A stretch of DNA of 64,000 nucleotides from Syntrophomonas sp. UBA5314 (GTDB lineage Bacteria > Bacillota > Syntrophomonadia > Syntrophomonadales > Syntrophomonadaceae): positions 1-64,000 of the forward strand of contig DHRK01000019.1 of the NCBI GenBank assembly GCA_002410325.1. Reading direction: 5' to 3'. The notes under the pieces were generated by a model. It searched no databases, was not told the origin of the DNA, and was given only the letters and a program-made list of their open reading frames with translations. Each line of letters opens with the position of its first letter. Positions within the stretch are counted from its first letter, which is position 1. A program made the position numbers and the translations under genes. Of this stretch, positions 1-7,947 are shown one piece after another.

Positions 1-730
1 GACTGCATCTCTTTGTGTAGGGATTTGAAACGATTTTTTCTTTGTTGTTATCAAGGTCCTTATACATATTAATTTTCTGAAAAGACAAAAGCGTTAGGTG
101 AACGTCCGTGTCGACTGTCCAATCATTTTTGCGGGCGATTTTTTGAACTTGTCGTAAATATTGGGCAATATCCTCTTCATCAAAATCGGGCAAAGTAATT
201 CCAAAATCATTTTCGAATTTGAATACCAAGCTAGGATTGACTACGATTTCGTCTTCATGGAGTTGTAGAACATATGGGTCAGATATTGACTCAATTGTAA
301 GAGTAACTGGGACAAGAACAAGCGGGGACGAGATGATTATGTCTGAAATTTCGCTTTCTCGCCATCGAATCATTCCAAAAGTTAAAAACAATGAGTTGAT
401 ACCTTGCTCTTCCATTGAAGTTTTGGCTCGTGCACGTAATGCCTTTAAATTCTTTTGCTGCTCATTTAATGTTTTGTCTGTTTCGATATCCCCTTGTTCA
501 ACGTTTGTATTGATTTCGTCGCCGTTTTCATCAAACGTTGTTTTTTTAGGGAACGGGAATGTAAGCTTTTCCTCGTTCAGCACAAGCCTATGAAACAATT
601 CGCTATAATCTGGTGAAAGAATGGCAAGATTGGTGCGTTTAGTCTCCTTAAAACTGATTAGCTTATTTCTTTTGCCCAAGTCTAACAGACGTTTTTTCCA
701 GTTCTCAATACGAACATCGATTTCTGCCAT
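1..730 (-). CDS. DUF4011-type helicase-like protein, N-terminal fragment (runs off left edge)
   Basis: The frame is open from an ATG at 728-730 (GGAG nine bases upstream) to the window edge, giving 243 residues. The start reads MAEIDVRIENWKKRLLDLGK, then RNKLISF. A later block, LRARAKTSMEEQGINSLFL then FGMIRW, follows. Both blocks are the hallmarks of the DUF4011 N-terminal domain, which in known proteins precedes a superfamily 1 helicase and often a Vsr/PD-(D/E)XK-like or DUF3320 tail in proteins of 1,500 residues or more. Only the N-terminus is visible, so the helicase part is inferred. Such proteins are frequent in bacterial defence islands, which fits the CBASS and toxin-antitoxin genes nearby. 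Because the end is missing, intactness cannot be judged. Confidence 0.75.
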   Translation of the reverse strand, partial: MAEIDVRIENWKKRLLDLGKRNKLISFKETKRTNLAILSPDYSELFHRLVLNEEKLTFPFPKKTTFDENGDEINTNVEQGDIETDKTLNEQQKNLKALRARAKTSMEEQGINSLFLTFGMIRWRESEISDIIISSPLVLVPVTLTIESISDPYVLQLHEDEIVVNPSLVFKFENDFGITLPDFDEEDIAQYLRQVQKIARKNDWTVDTDVHLTLLSFQKINMYKDLDNNKEKIVSNPYTKRCS

Positions 731-939
731 AAATTTGCTCCATTTATATTGCATTTTGTTGATTTTAAATACATTTCAAATTATTACTTCAAAATTCCCC
801 CTTAATTATACCTCCATAGAAGCCAGTCAGTATACAATTTATACCATATATATGATTCTATCGGCTTTTTCATATATTTACCGATATTAAAAAGCACCCG
901 CCTCCCAGCAGATGCCCTTAAATCAATATTTGATTGGAT

Positions 940-1140
940 TTATTCTTTCTCTACTACTCTGGCAACATCGCTTCCACAAATGCTGCATTTACCACTCATT
1001 ATTAAACCCAAATCATGAGTTTCAATTTGATAATCAGTAACCGATACAACATCCCTACAATTCGAACACCAAACATTGCTCAATATCATTTGTTTAATGT
1101 TATCCGGTATCAGTTTCCATTGCATATTTACAACTGTCAT
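940..1140 (-). CDS. small zinc-ribbon protein
   Basis: A 66-residue protein with two CxxC knuckles, WCSNC near residue 24 and CSIC near residue 52, spaced as in a rubredoxin-like zinc ribbon. An AAGGATG ribosome binding site lies eight bases before the ATG. The knuckles and the spacing show a metal-binding mini-domain; no catalytic residues are present. It sits alone between the DUF4011 gene and the toxin-antitoxin pair, all on the same strand. The role is unknown; small zinc ribbons of this type are usually annotated hypothetical, and nucleic-acid or protein binding is only a guess. Confidence 0.6.
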   Translation of the reverse strand: MTVVNMQWKLIPDNIKQMILSNVWCSNCRDVVSVTDYQIETHDLGLIMSGKCSICGSDVARVVEKE

Positions 1141-1217
1141 AGGAATCGCATCCTTGTATCATTCTTCGTACTTTCTGCCACTCCAGTATCATCGTTCGCG
1201 AAGGCAGGCTCTGGAAA

Positions 1218-1493
1218 TCAAAAGAGATCACTATGAGAACCTGTGCGGGTGAGAACCAGGATCAGGTCATCGCCCTCAATACGATAGATAAGCAACCAGT
1301 CAGGCTGAACGTGACATTCCCTATGCCCCGCCCACTTTCCGGCAAGGTCGTGGTCGCGGAATTGAGGTGCCAGCTCTGTACGGGCTGCAAGCATGCGGAT
1401 GCAGTCGTCAAGCAGGGACATGTCCAAGTTACGTTTCATAGCCAATTTATAGTCCCTTTTGAATTGTGATGTCCAGACAATATCCCGGCTCAT
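1218..1493 (-). CDS. yafQ: YafQ-family mRNA interferase toxin
   Basis: A 91-residue RelE/ParE-superfamily toxin. The N-terminus has the YafQ-like TSQFKRDYKLAMKR block, the centre has the LAGKWAGHRECHVQPDWLLI block, and the C-terminus has VLTRTGSHSDLF, with the His of HVQPDW, the Arg of TRTGSHS and the terminal GSHSDLF typical of the YafQ active site. YafQ enzymes cleave mRNA on the ribosome. The start overlaps the antitoxin stop as ATGA, so the two are translationally coupled with the antitoxin first, the usual arrangement. Length and all motifs look intact. Confidence 0.9.
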   Translation of the reverse strand: MSRDIVWTSQFKRDYKLAMKRNLDMSLLDDCIRMLAARTELAPQFRDHDLAGKWAGHRECHVQPDWLLIYRIEGDDLILVLTRTGSHSDLF

Positions 1494-1768
1494 GACTTAA
1501 GTTCCCGCAACGCTTCCTCAACATCGGAATAGCGCTTGACAGAAGGATCGCGCCCAATCTGCTCTGCTTCGAGCATGGCGGCTATTGTTCCGGCATTTGG
1601 CGTGTTGACGGTGATGCTGAATGGGATGGCACCTTCGCGCACGGCTTGCCGCAGGAAGATATTAAATGCTGTAGTCATATTGAGTCCAAGTTCGGCAAAG
1701 AGTCTGTCAGCTTGATTCTTTACGTCAGTGTCAATACGGAAGCTGACGTTTGTGGTTTTACTACTCAT
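1490..1768 (-). CDS. dinJ: RelB/DinJ-family antitoxin
   Basis: A 92-residue ribbon-helix-helix antitoxin. The N-terminal TTNVSFRIDTDVKNQAD strand-helix is the DNA-binding RHH core, followed by LFAELGLNMTTAFNIFLRQA, the second helix of the DinJ/RelB family. The C-terminal half would wrap the toxin. The frame also extends upstream to 1819, but the ATG at 1768 has AAAGGAG seven bases ahead, so it is preferred. It is the first gene of the pair and is expected to repress its own promoter. Confidence 0.9.
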   Translation of the reverse strand: MSSKTTNVSFRIDTDVKNQADRLFAELGLNMTTAFNIFLRQAVREGAIPFSITVNTPNAGTIAAMLEAEQIGRDPSVKRYSDVEEALRELKS

Positions 1769-1790
1769 TGGATTCACTCCTTTCGTAGTT

Positions 1791-1813
1791 GATTCTATTT
1801 TAGCATAGAAATC
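1791..1813 (-). promoter_or_regulatory. putative extended -10 promoter and operator of the dinJ-yafQ pair
   Basis: Read on the minus strand, TGCTAAAAT (TAAAAT at 1797-1802) is an extended -10 about 30 bases before the dinJ ATG. It lies inside a near-palindrome, GATTCTAT at 1791-1798 against ATAGAAATC at 1805-1813. An operator overlapping the -10 is what a self-repressing RHH antitoxin needs. No good -35 is seen. Confidence 0.35.
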
Positions 1814-2182
1814 ACCCATTTACGAGCTGATAAAGCGCAATTAGCTTTTCGTTAGCTTTGCAATATAGCATATGCACAACATCATATTAGATACAATACT
1901 ATACTAATTTTCATATTCCCCCACACAACCCTCGCCCCATTTTCCATGTGCGGAAACATAATTTCCAGTATCATAAATGTACTGTTCCCCGTCCCTTATC
2001 TACGATATAGCACTACTACCGTCTCCACGTGCCTTGTGCGTTCATTTCGGATGTACTTTATTGGTGGTTCATGCATCTTCTCTGTTTAAGTCAACAATGC
2101 AACACAACTATGGATTTTATGTGCCTTGAGTGTACAGAAAAATGCCGTATCGATCTAGTGTTCCCTTGGCGAAAAGTTGTTT
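1814..2182. other. intergenic stretch, nothing recognised
   Basis: About 370 bases between the toxin-antitoxin pair and the DUF6557-like gene. A plus-strand frame from 2029 is a shadow of the minus-strand gene that starts to overlap it. No convincing gene, hairpin or repeat was seen. Confidence 0.4.
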
Positions 2183-2779
2183 TTATGTCAATAGTCTTTC
2201 ATAAACTTTTTTATTATCAACCATTATACGCTCAAACCGTTTCTGCTCTGCTTCTTTTTCTTCCTCTGTACGATTATCCTCATATCCAAGCTCTGTACAT
2301 ACCTCATCCCAAGAAACATATTTTGCCGCTCCGTTTTTAATTTCCTCGTGTCGTTCCTTTAATATCTCAGCTTCTTTTTTAATATTTGCTTCAACATCGG
2401 AGATGTCATGGCCGAAAAAAGTCAGTTCATATAATGAATGTGCCACAAAAGCTGCCGCACCATATGTTTCAACACATTTTTCTACAACTATTAAGGCTAG
2501 CCATTCTTTCCATGGTGATAATTCAAATGCGTAATGTTCCTTATCTTTAGGCTTAATTCCAAATACGTTATAAATAAATTGGCCGGGTTCGAACGCATCT
2601 TCAACCTTCACGACAGCCAAACGAAACCCATCATGATTTGGCTCCGGAGTCAATGCTTGTAATTGGCTGAAAACTTTCAGATAAACCTCAAAAGCTCCGT
2701 CCTTCAGAGGATATTCTTTATTCAATTCTGCCCAGACATCAACGAACGCAACAGTTTCTAATAATTCTTTAAAGGTCAT
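2183..2779 (-). CDS. DUF6557-like protein of unknown function
   Basis: About 198 residues. The N-terminal MTFKELLETVAFVDVWAELN and the central FEPGQFIYNVFGIKPKD and LSPWKEWLALIV blocks resemble what I remember of the DUF6557 family; this assignment is from memory. No catalytic motif, signal peptide or membrane segment is visible; the C-terminal third is highly charged and probably helical. The frame is open up to 2854, overlapping the RhuM gene by 23 bases, but the ATG at 2779 follows GGAAGAAGG and matches the family start. It is the next gene after RhuM on the same strand (52-base gap), so the two may be co-transcribed. Confidence 0.65.
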   Translation of the reverse strand: MTFKELLETVAFVDVWAELNKEYPLKDGAFEVYLKVFSQLQALTPEPNHDGFRLAVVKVEDAFEPGQFIYNVFGIKPKDKEHYAFELSPWKEWLALIVVEKCVETYGAAAFVAHSLYELTFFGHDISDVEANIKKEAEILKERHEEIKNGAAKYVSWDEVCTELGYEDNRTEEEKEAEQKRFERIMVDNKKVYERLLT

Positions 2780-2831
2780 TGAATTACCTTCTTCCTTTTT
2801 TAAAGGCGTCAGATTCGATACCTTTAAAATA

Positions 2832-3875
2832 TTATTCATCACCCTTAATTTCATTAATTAATTTATCAAAATCAGATTGAAATAGCCTGTCTTGGATAAT
2901 GCGATATTTCTCAAACTCGCTTTCAGCATGAGCTTTGGCAATTTCCGCCGTCACCTTTCCTGCATCCTGTAAAACATCATGGTTGGCTACCTGTATGAAA
3001 CGGTTCAAGCGTGTTTCCCAATCTTGCATAGTCATAGGTATATGTCGAAGCGCCATATCTTCAGCAATGTCCAAATAGGCAGAAACCAGCCGCTGTAGCT
3101 GTCCCATTTCAAATTCGCTCAAATAGTTTTTTGCTACCGATACATCAAATTTCTGAATTTTTCCATTAGGCGCATCTTTCCAGGTGGTCAGTCCCATATG
3201 TTTCTTTCCTGCGTCTGCACGAGTATAGATAACTTCTGAAGCAGTCTGTCCATGAATTGCCCAATGAAGCTTGTTCTGGACAGTTGCAAAAAAACGTTTT
3301 GTAGCATTTGCATTTACATCATAATCGATGGCGGTCGCATAAATATCGGTAATTTTTTGATAAAACTTCCGCTCACTCAGACGGATTTCACGTATACGCT
3401 GGAGCTGCTCTTCAAAATATTGCTCTGTCAGAATAGAACCGCCACTTTTCAGGCGTTCATCGTCCATAGCAAATCCTTTGATCGTGTAGTCCTTCACAAT
3501 CTGATTCGCCCATTTGCGGAATTGGACAGCACGTTCATTGTTTACTTTAAAACCCACGGCAATTATCATTTGCAGATTATAATGTTTAATATCGCGTGTA
3601 ACTTGGCGTGATCCTTCTGTTTGAACTATTCGGAAATTCCGAATAGTTGCTTCCTGTATAAGCTCGCTATCGGTATAAATCTTAGAAATATGCTCGTTTA
3701 TAGTATGAACCTCTACATTGTATAGCGTTGCCAGCATCTTCTGCGTAAGCCAGATATTTTCGTCTTCATAGCGCATTTCAAAGCTTTGAGGATTATCGCC
3801 TGTTGCTGCGACATATGTCAGGTATTCAGCTGCACTTGAACGAATTGTGATCCCGTTATTCTTTTTCTTTGCCAT
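2832..3875 (-). CDS. rhuM: RhuM family protein
   Basis: 347 residues, the usual family length. Family-typical blocks are IWLTQKMLATLYNVEVHTIN (a winged-helix-like DNA-binding start), then HYNLQMIIAVGFKVNNERA and FRKWANQIVKDYTIKGFAMD, and later ATKRFFATVQNKLHWAIHG and FDVSVAKNYLSEFE. RhuM was named from a Salmonella pathogenicity island but is widespread in mobile elements and related to phage antirepressors; its biochemical role is not established. An ATG with GGAGG ten bases upstream sets the start. A DinD-like palindrome (3919-3949) lies 44 bases before it. Confidence 0.88.
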   Translation of the reverse strand: MAKKKNNGITIRSSAAEYLTYVAATGDNPQSFEMRYEDENIWLTQKMLATLYNVEVHTINEHISKIYTDSELIQEATIRNFRIVQTEGSRQVTRDIKHYNLQMIIAVGFKVNNERAVQFRKWANQIVKDYTIKGFAMDDERLKSGGSILTEQYFEEQLQRIREIRLSERKFYQKITDIYATAIDYDVNANATKRFFATVQNKLHWAIHGQTASEVIYTRADAGKKHMGLTTWKDAPNGKIQKFDVSVAKNYLSEFEMGQLQRLVSAYLDIAEDMALRHIPMTMQDWETRLNRFIQVANHDVLQDAGKVTAEIAKAHAESEFEKYRIIQDRLFQSDFDKLINEIKGDE

Positions 3876-3918
3876 AGGTCTATGTCCTCCGCCATTTGAT
3901 GATTACCCACCACTCATT

Positions 3919-3949
3919 TTTAACTGCCTACAATTTGTAAGCAGTTGAA
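3919..3949. repeat. imperfect palindrome upstream of rhuM, shared with the DinD-like gene
   Basis: Arms 3919-3933 and 3935-3949 pair around a single central base with two mismatches. The core CAATTTGTAAGCA recurs in the perfect palindrome at 8312-8346. On the minus strand it reads as VQLLTNCRQLKM, a peptide matching the DinD-type block of the other copy, followed by a stop, so it may be a remnant of a DinD-type gene or an operator. Confidence 0.6.
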
Positions 3950-4025
3950 CACTTTTCATTGAAATGTCTGGAAATTCACACCAGTTGCTTGAAATTTTCG
4001 AATAACCTTATCAGCAGTCATTTAA

Positions 4026-4955
4026 TTAAGGCGAATTCGCCGGAAAGTAATTGTCCCCTAAAATAATCTTCCATGCTTCGATTGCAACATTAATATCTTG
4101 GGAATTACTTGCCAAACTAGCGCCTTTAGCCCATAATTTTACTAATTCGTAAAAAGAGTTCCAGGTATTTAAGCTCCATTCGCTTGGTGTAAAAAGAATT
4201 CTATCATTGCACGGAGTGTTGATTTGCGTTTGATACCAGTCATTGGCACTCCATTTAATCAAATGGTTAAGTAGCTTAGTTATGTATTCTGCTGGATTGC
4301 CTAAAAATAGATTATCAGGCAAAGCATATAAAAGACTTTCAATATGGAATGATATTGCATCAATATTAAACTCAGAACGTAGATGTTTAAATACTTTGAT
4401 TGCAGGTTTAAAATTACCATTTGTTTTTTCAGCACTATTTTTCCATGTAAGTAATGCTTGATGATATCGCGCATATCCATCTTCCCACAGCTTTTTTTCA
4501 GGTCGATACAAGCGAAAAGGTTCGTTGTTAAAATTATAGTTACCCTGCTTATATACCACAGGAAGGATTTCAATCTTTATCCCTAGATCAACTTTTATGC
4601 ACATGCTACCGCTATTGTAGCGCACCTTATCCTTATATCTTCCATCTGCTTTAAGCGGCGATGCAATAATATCGAATATTTCATCCCTGCTAAATGAACG
4701 TCCGCCATTCCCTCCTGAAACTGATCCGGGCTTCCATAGCTCGCACATGACAACAATATCGACGTCGTTAATAGTATCTATCGCCGTATCTTGTTTGTAA
4801 GAACCTTGCAAAAAACATTTAGGGGATAATATACTAGCTGGACCATTTGGGTTTTCTATCAGAGCACGTATGCTTTCATGTTCTCTTGCTGCTTGTTGTA
4901 CAAAAGTTGGACTTGGATTCAACCGCTTAAAAAAATAGTTAAAGTTAGCTGTCAA
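4026..4955 (-). CDS. second nucleotidyltransferase of the CBASS operon
   Basis: 309 residues of the DNA polymerase beta-like nucleotidyltransferase fold. The catalytic signature is present: GSYKQDTAI near residue 51, DVDIVV with the two metal-binding Asp near residue 65, and a third acidic strand, IKVDLGIKIEIL, near residue 121. It differs clearly from the upstream CD-NTase and has no AGS-C end, so it is a distinct clade. It follows the CD-NTase by 56 bases on the same strand. The start is odd: the only strong ribosome binding site (GGAGGAATA) serves an ATG at 4969 in another frame that yields MAVIL and a TGA overlapping this TTG (TTGA). Either this is coupled re-initiation or one base has been lost. 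Confidence 0.75.
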   Translation of the reverse strand: MTANFNYFFKRLNPSPTFVQQAAREHESIRALIENPNGPASILSPKCFLQGSYKQDTAIDTINDVDIVVMCELWKPGSVSGGNGGRSFSRDEIFDIIASPLKADGRYKDKVRYNSGSMCIKVDLGIKIEILPVVYKQGNYNFNNEPFRLYRPEKKLWEDGYARYHQALLTWKNSAEKTNGNFKPAIKVFKHLRSEFNIDAISFHIESLLYALPDNLFLGNPAEYITKLLNHLIKWSANDWYQTQINTPCNDRILFTPSEWSLNTWNSFYELVKLWAKGASLASNSQDINVAIEAWKIILGDNYFPANSP

Positions 4956-5011
4956 AGAATGACTGCCATTATTCCTCCTCCCCCGTATTAAAGCATATAA
5001 AATTACCCGCT

Positions 5012-6496
5012 TTACTCAATATTTATAATGTATTCCTTGCTTTTTCCTACGCATTGCCCATTTTTTATAATAAAGCACTGCACATAATGACTTCCTGTAT
5101 AAGCGGTTGCTTCATGCCTTGTCATATATCCAACATCACTGTTTTCAAAGCCGCCCCTTAAGCAGTTGTTATTACGTGCCTCATACCCTGTATTTACTAT
5201 TTGCCAATATACTTTAAACGGTCTTTTTACACCTGTGACTGCAGTAAAGTATATAGATGCACCCTTTTTAAGCGGCTCACCATCATTTTTATAAAAATAT
5301 TCCCTTCCATCAACGTCCTTGATAGTTGTCTTTATCATGGCATTATACCCTATTGGTAATTTCCATTGTGGTTTTTGGCGATGGGGTACAGAAAGTAATG
5401 AGGTAATTCTTTGCGGTACTAAACCATTATTCTCATTAAGCATGCTTGACATTTTGCTTGCTATTTCTTTATCAAACGCAGCTAAGGATTTGTTAACGAT
5501 CCCTTCCCCTAAAGAGAATTTTAAAACATTACCAATTTCAGGTATGGAGGTAAAAGCCATGGGATTATCTAAGATATCTTCTTTCGCTTTATTAATCCAA
5601 TCTACGAAGGCTTTGGCACGTTCTGGATGTTCTTGCCATTTATCTGCAAAGTTTTCTGGATGCGTTCCAGTGTAGCTGGGGTTTAATATACTGTATTTAC
5701 CATCCACCTTATAATCCTCAATGTATTTCTCTGCATTTTCCAATATGGCTTTTAAAGTATCGTATACATTATCCTCGTTATTATATAGGTTGGCTGCAAT
5801 CGTAGTGATAATTATAGAAATAGGCCTAGTATTGTCTGCATTATTGGCAAAATTAATATCCCTATGCCGTTTTAGCATTTGAATAGCCCTCTGCAAAGGC
5901 GTCTTAACCTTATAATCAGGAACATCGTCAATTTGAGCCCTAAATTCCTTCAATACAAATTGCTCTTTCAGAATTTTAAGCCTTACTTTCATTCTTTCCT
6001 TAAACCACGCTATATAGCCCGCTGGATTGCTACCTATGTAATCATAGCTTTCCTGTGCCTCATCCTTGTCCGTGATTAATATGTATGTACCATTTGCTTT
6101 TGCAGGAATAATGTCCATATGAAATTGTGGTGAATCTTTATAAATTACCTGCCAACAACGTCTCTTTTCTTCCGGTTCACCACAGTCACCATATTCTTGT
6201 AATAAGGGTTTAATAATATCCACTTTTAATTCTTTGGCATCTGTATTATTGCCGTTCTTAAATTCACAAACCAAATCTAAATCATATTCTTCATTATCGT
6301 TTAATGGTTTAATTACCGTCCCCAAAGCAAATGATCCTTGAGGATAGATATCTATTTTATATTCCGGTGTTTTCTTATCAAGCCATACTCCCATATCTTG
6401 ATATTTTTCTTTTGCCTTTTCAAATAATTCATCGGAAATATCCAGTTGCTGTCCAATTTTTTCGTATATATCATTTAATTGACTTTTAGTACTCAT
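5012..6496 (-). CDS. CBASS CD-NTase (cyclic oligonucleotide synthase) with AGS-C-like C-terminus
   Basis: 494 residues. The nucleotidyltransferase signature is PQGSFALGTVI near residue 52, then EYDLDLVCEF carrying the DxD pair near residue 72, and FHMDIIPA carrying the third Asp near residue 130. The last ~120 residues, from about IKTTIKDVDGREYF through GSHYVQCFIIKNGQ, match the AGS-C sensor-type domain attached to SMODS enzymes. CD-NTases make cyclic di- or trinucleotides on phage infection. The start overlaps the stop of the HNH-SAVED gene as ATGA, which is strong evidence for one translationally coupled CBASS operon. Length is complete. The nucleotide product cannot be read from the sequence. 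Confidence 0.88.
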   Translation of the reverse strand: MSTKSQLNDIYEKIGQQLDISDELFEKAKEKYQDMGVWLDKKTPEYKIDIYPQGSFALGTVIKPLNDNEEYDLDLVCEFKNGNNTDAKELKVDIIKPLLQEYGDCGEPEEKRRCWQVIYKDSPQFHMDIIPAKANGTYILITDKDEAQESYDYIGSNPAGYIAWFKERMKVRLKILKEQFVLKEFRAQIDDVPDYKVKTPLQRAIQMLKRHRDINFANNADNTRPISIIITTIAANLYNNEDNVYDTLKAILENAEKYIEDYKVDGKYSILNPSYTGTHPENFADKWQEHPERAKAFVDWINKAKEDILDNPMAFTSIPEIGNVLKFSLGEGIVNKSLAAFDKEIASKMSSMLNENNGLVPQRITSLLSVPHRQKPQWKLPIGYNAMIKTTIKDVDGREYFYKNDGEPLKKGASIYFTAVTGVKRPFKVYWQIVNTGYEARNNNCLRGGFENSDVGYMTRHEATAYTGSHYVQCFIIKNGQCVGKSKEYIINIE

Positions 6497-7650
6497 TTCA
6501 TCTCTCCTATGGTAATTGCTTTTATAAATTTTCCAACTTCATTATTTTGGTCATATATGATCCATGGCATATCTGCTTTCGGCATTCTTGCTCTTCCCAT
6601 TTCAATCGAACACGATACAGCCATTGCAGGGAATATCGATAGGGGAGTATTAAATCCATGTTTTTCTTTTATTCGTATCATCAGCTTCCTTACAATAGTT
6701 CTCATCATTGATAATTGCACTTGTGCTCTAATTATGTCATTTCCAATAAATTCATTAGGCACGGTTAATTCCCAGATTGATACTTTCTCATCTAAAATCT
6801 TGTATATCCTGTCATGCGTAATTCTTTCAGTAAATGAAATGACAAGTACTGGAGGAGCTTCAAATGTATCAGGCTCGTTGATGATAAACTCAAATCCTTC
6901 AGGAAAGTCTTGCCACGTCCACGTTTTTGGCTCTCTGATTAATTGATATATGTCTACATCTATTTTATCTGTAAATAGAGTTCCAAGCTGAATTAGTAGT
7001 GGCATTGGAGCTAAAGCAAAAAGTGAAAAATGCGCGGGATTTTGTTCTCTAATCCTTGGCTCAATATCTTTTGAAAACGCAGTAATTAGGTGATTCGACT
7101 CTGTTTGCCAAAATTCTGGAGTTTTATCCTGATGGCTACAAAACATCGATAGTAAGATAGGTCGTTCCTCTGCTGGATAACGCTTCGGAAACATAGCACT
7201 AATTGCATCATCTTTTTGTATGGGTGAGCTTTGAACGCCAATATTACTGCCATAAAATACGACATGGCTTTTTTTATCTGAAGAAATACCAGATACTACA
7301 ACTATTCTATGTTCATGCTCACTTTTCCATTGTTGCAACAGCGAAGCAGAATATTTTACTCCAGTTTTGTCCTGATCAATTAGCTTATGGCAATCATGAC
7401 ATATAAGCATCAGGTTTTCTATCTTATTTAAGTCCTTTAGGTTCTTTTGGAATGGTCCTCGCCCTCGAGGTCCAGCTTCTGAAAAAGAATATATATGTGC
7501 TTTCTCAGAAATATTAACATTTTCCTGCGTTACTGGCGATTTATACAGTAATCGATTGCATCCATTAAACTCGCACCGGCCGGCTGATCTCGCCCATAAT
7601 TCACGTTCTACCCCGTCTGCTATATCTCTAGTAAGAACTTCTTTGGCCAT
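6493..7650 (-). CDS. cap5: CBASS effector Cap5: HNH nuclease fused to SAVED domain
   Basis: About 385 residues. The N-terminal HNH nuclease shows GRCEFNGC near residue 24, then AHIYSF near residue 51 and ENLMLICHDCHKLID near residue 77, a Cys-ligated zinc HNH. From about residue 150 the rest has the SAVED pattern, with ERPILLSMFCSHQ, HFSLFALAPMPLLIQLGTLF and VLVISFTERI. In Cap5, SAVED binds the cyclic nucleotide made by the partner CD-NTase and releases non-specific DNA cleavage. The frame opens at a GTG (7659), but the ATG at 7650 has GAGGTG six bases upstream. It is the first gene of the operon. Confidence 0.9.
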   Translation of the reverse strand: MAKEVLTRDIADGVERELWARSAGRCEFNGCNRLLYKSPVTQENVNISEKAHIYSFSEAGPRGRGPFQKNLKDLNKIENLMLICHDCHKLIDQDKTGVKYSASLLQQWKSEHEHRIVVVSGISSDKKSHVVFYGSNIGVQSSPIQKDDAISAMFPKRYPAEERPILLSMFCSHQDKTPEFWQTESNHLITAFSKDIEPRIREQNPAHFSLFALAPMPLLIQLGTLFTDKIDVDIYQLIREPKTWTWQDFPEGFEFIINEPDTFEAPPVLVISFTERITHDRIYKILDEKVSIWELTVPNEFIGNDIIRAQVQLSMMRTIVRKLMIRIKEKHGFNTPLSIFPAMAVSCSIEMGRARMPKADMPWIIYDQNNEVGKFIKAITIGEMK

Positions 7651-7884
7651 CCTAAACACCTCACTTTTTGCCCCAGTAATCTTATAGTAGGCTTAAATCC
7701 GTTATCTAAAGCAACTATGACCCAACCATAGGCCAGAGTTATTAGAATGTTTACAATTCAACGCACGCCTCCAGAACAAATGTTCGCACACTTGTATTAT
7801 ATCAAAAAAAATCAAAATAACAAGAAATCTTTGCTAATTTTCCGAATTATTGAAAGTTGAATTAAACTTTTAGATTTGAATTAA

Positions 7885-7914
7885 ACAAAAATGACCTTTT
7901 TGCAGGTCATCTTG
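7885..7914 (-). terminator. Rho-independent terminator after the DinD-like gene
   Basis: On the minus strand ATGACC, an eight-base loop and GGTCAT (7891-7896 with 7905-7910) are followed by TTTTTG. It separates the HEAT-like/DinD-like pair from the CBASS operon, which therefore needs its own promoter in 7660-7880. Two direct copies of TTGAATTAAAC (7857-7867, 7876-7886) lie beside it. Confidence 0.7.
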
Positions 7915-7947
7915 TCCGAATTTAGATATCAAAAATAACGTGAATGT

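Noticed and set aside
219..890. Plus-strand frames at the left edge
   Set aside because: They are shadows of the DUF4011 gene, which is open on the minus strand to the window edge.
2029..2340. 103-codon plus frame
   Set aside because: Composition and overlap with the DUF6557-like gene mark it as a shadow; no ribosome binding site.
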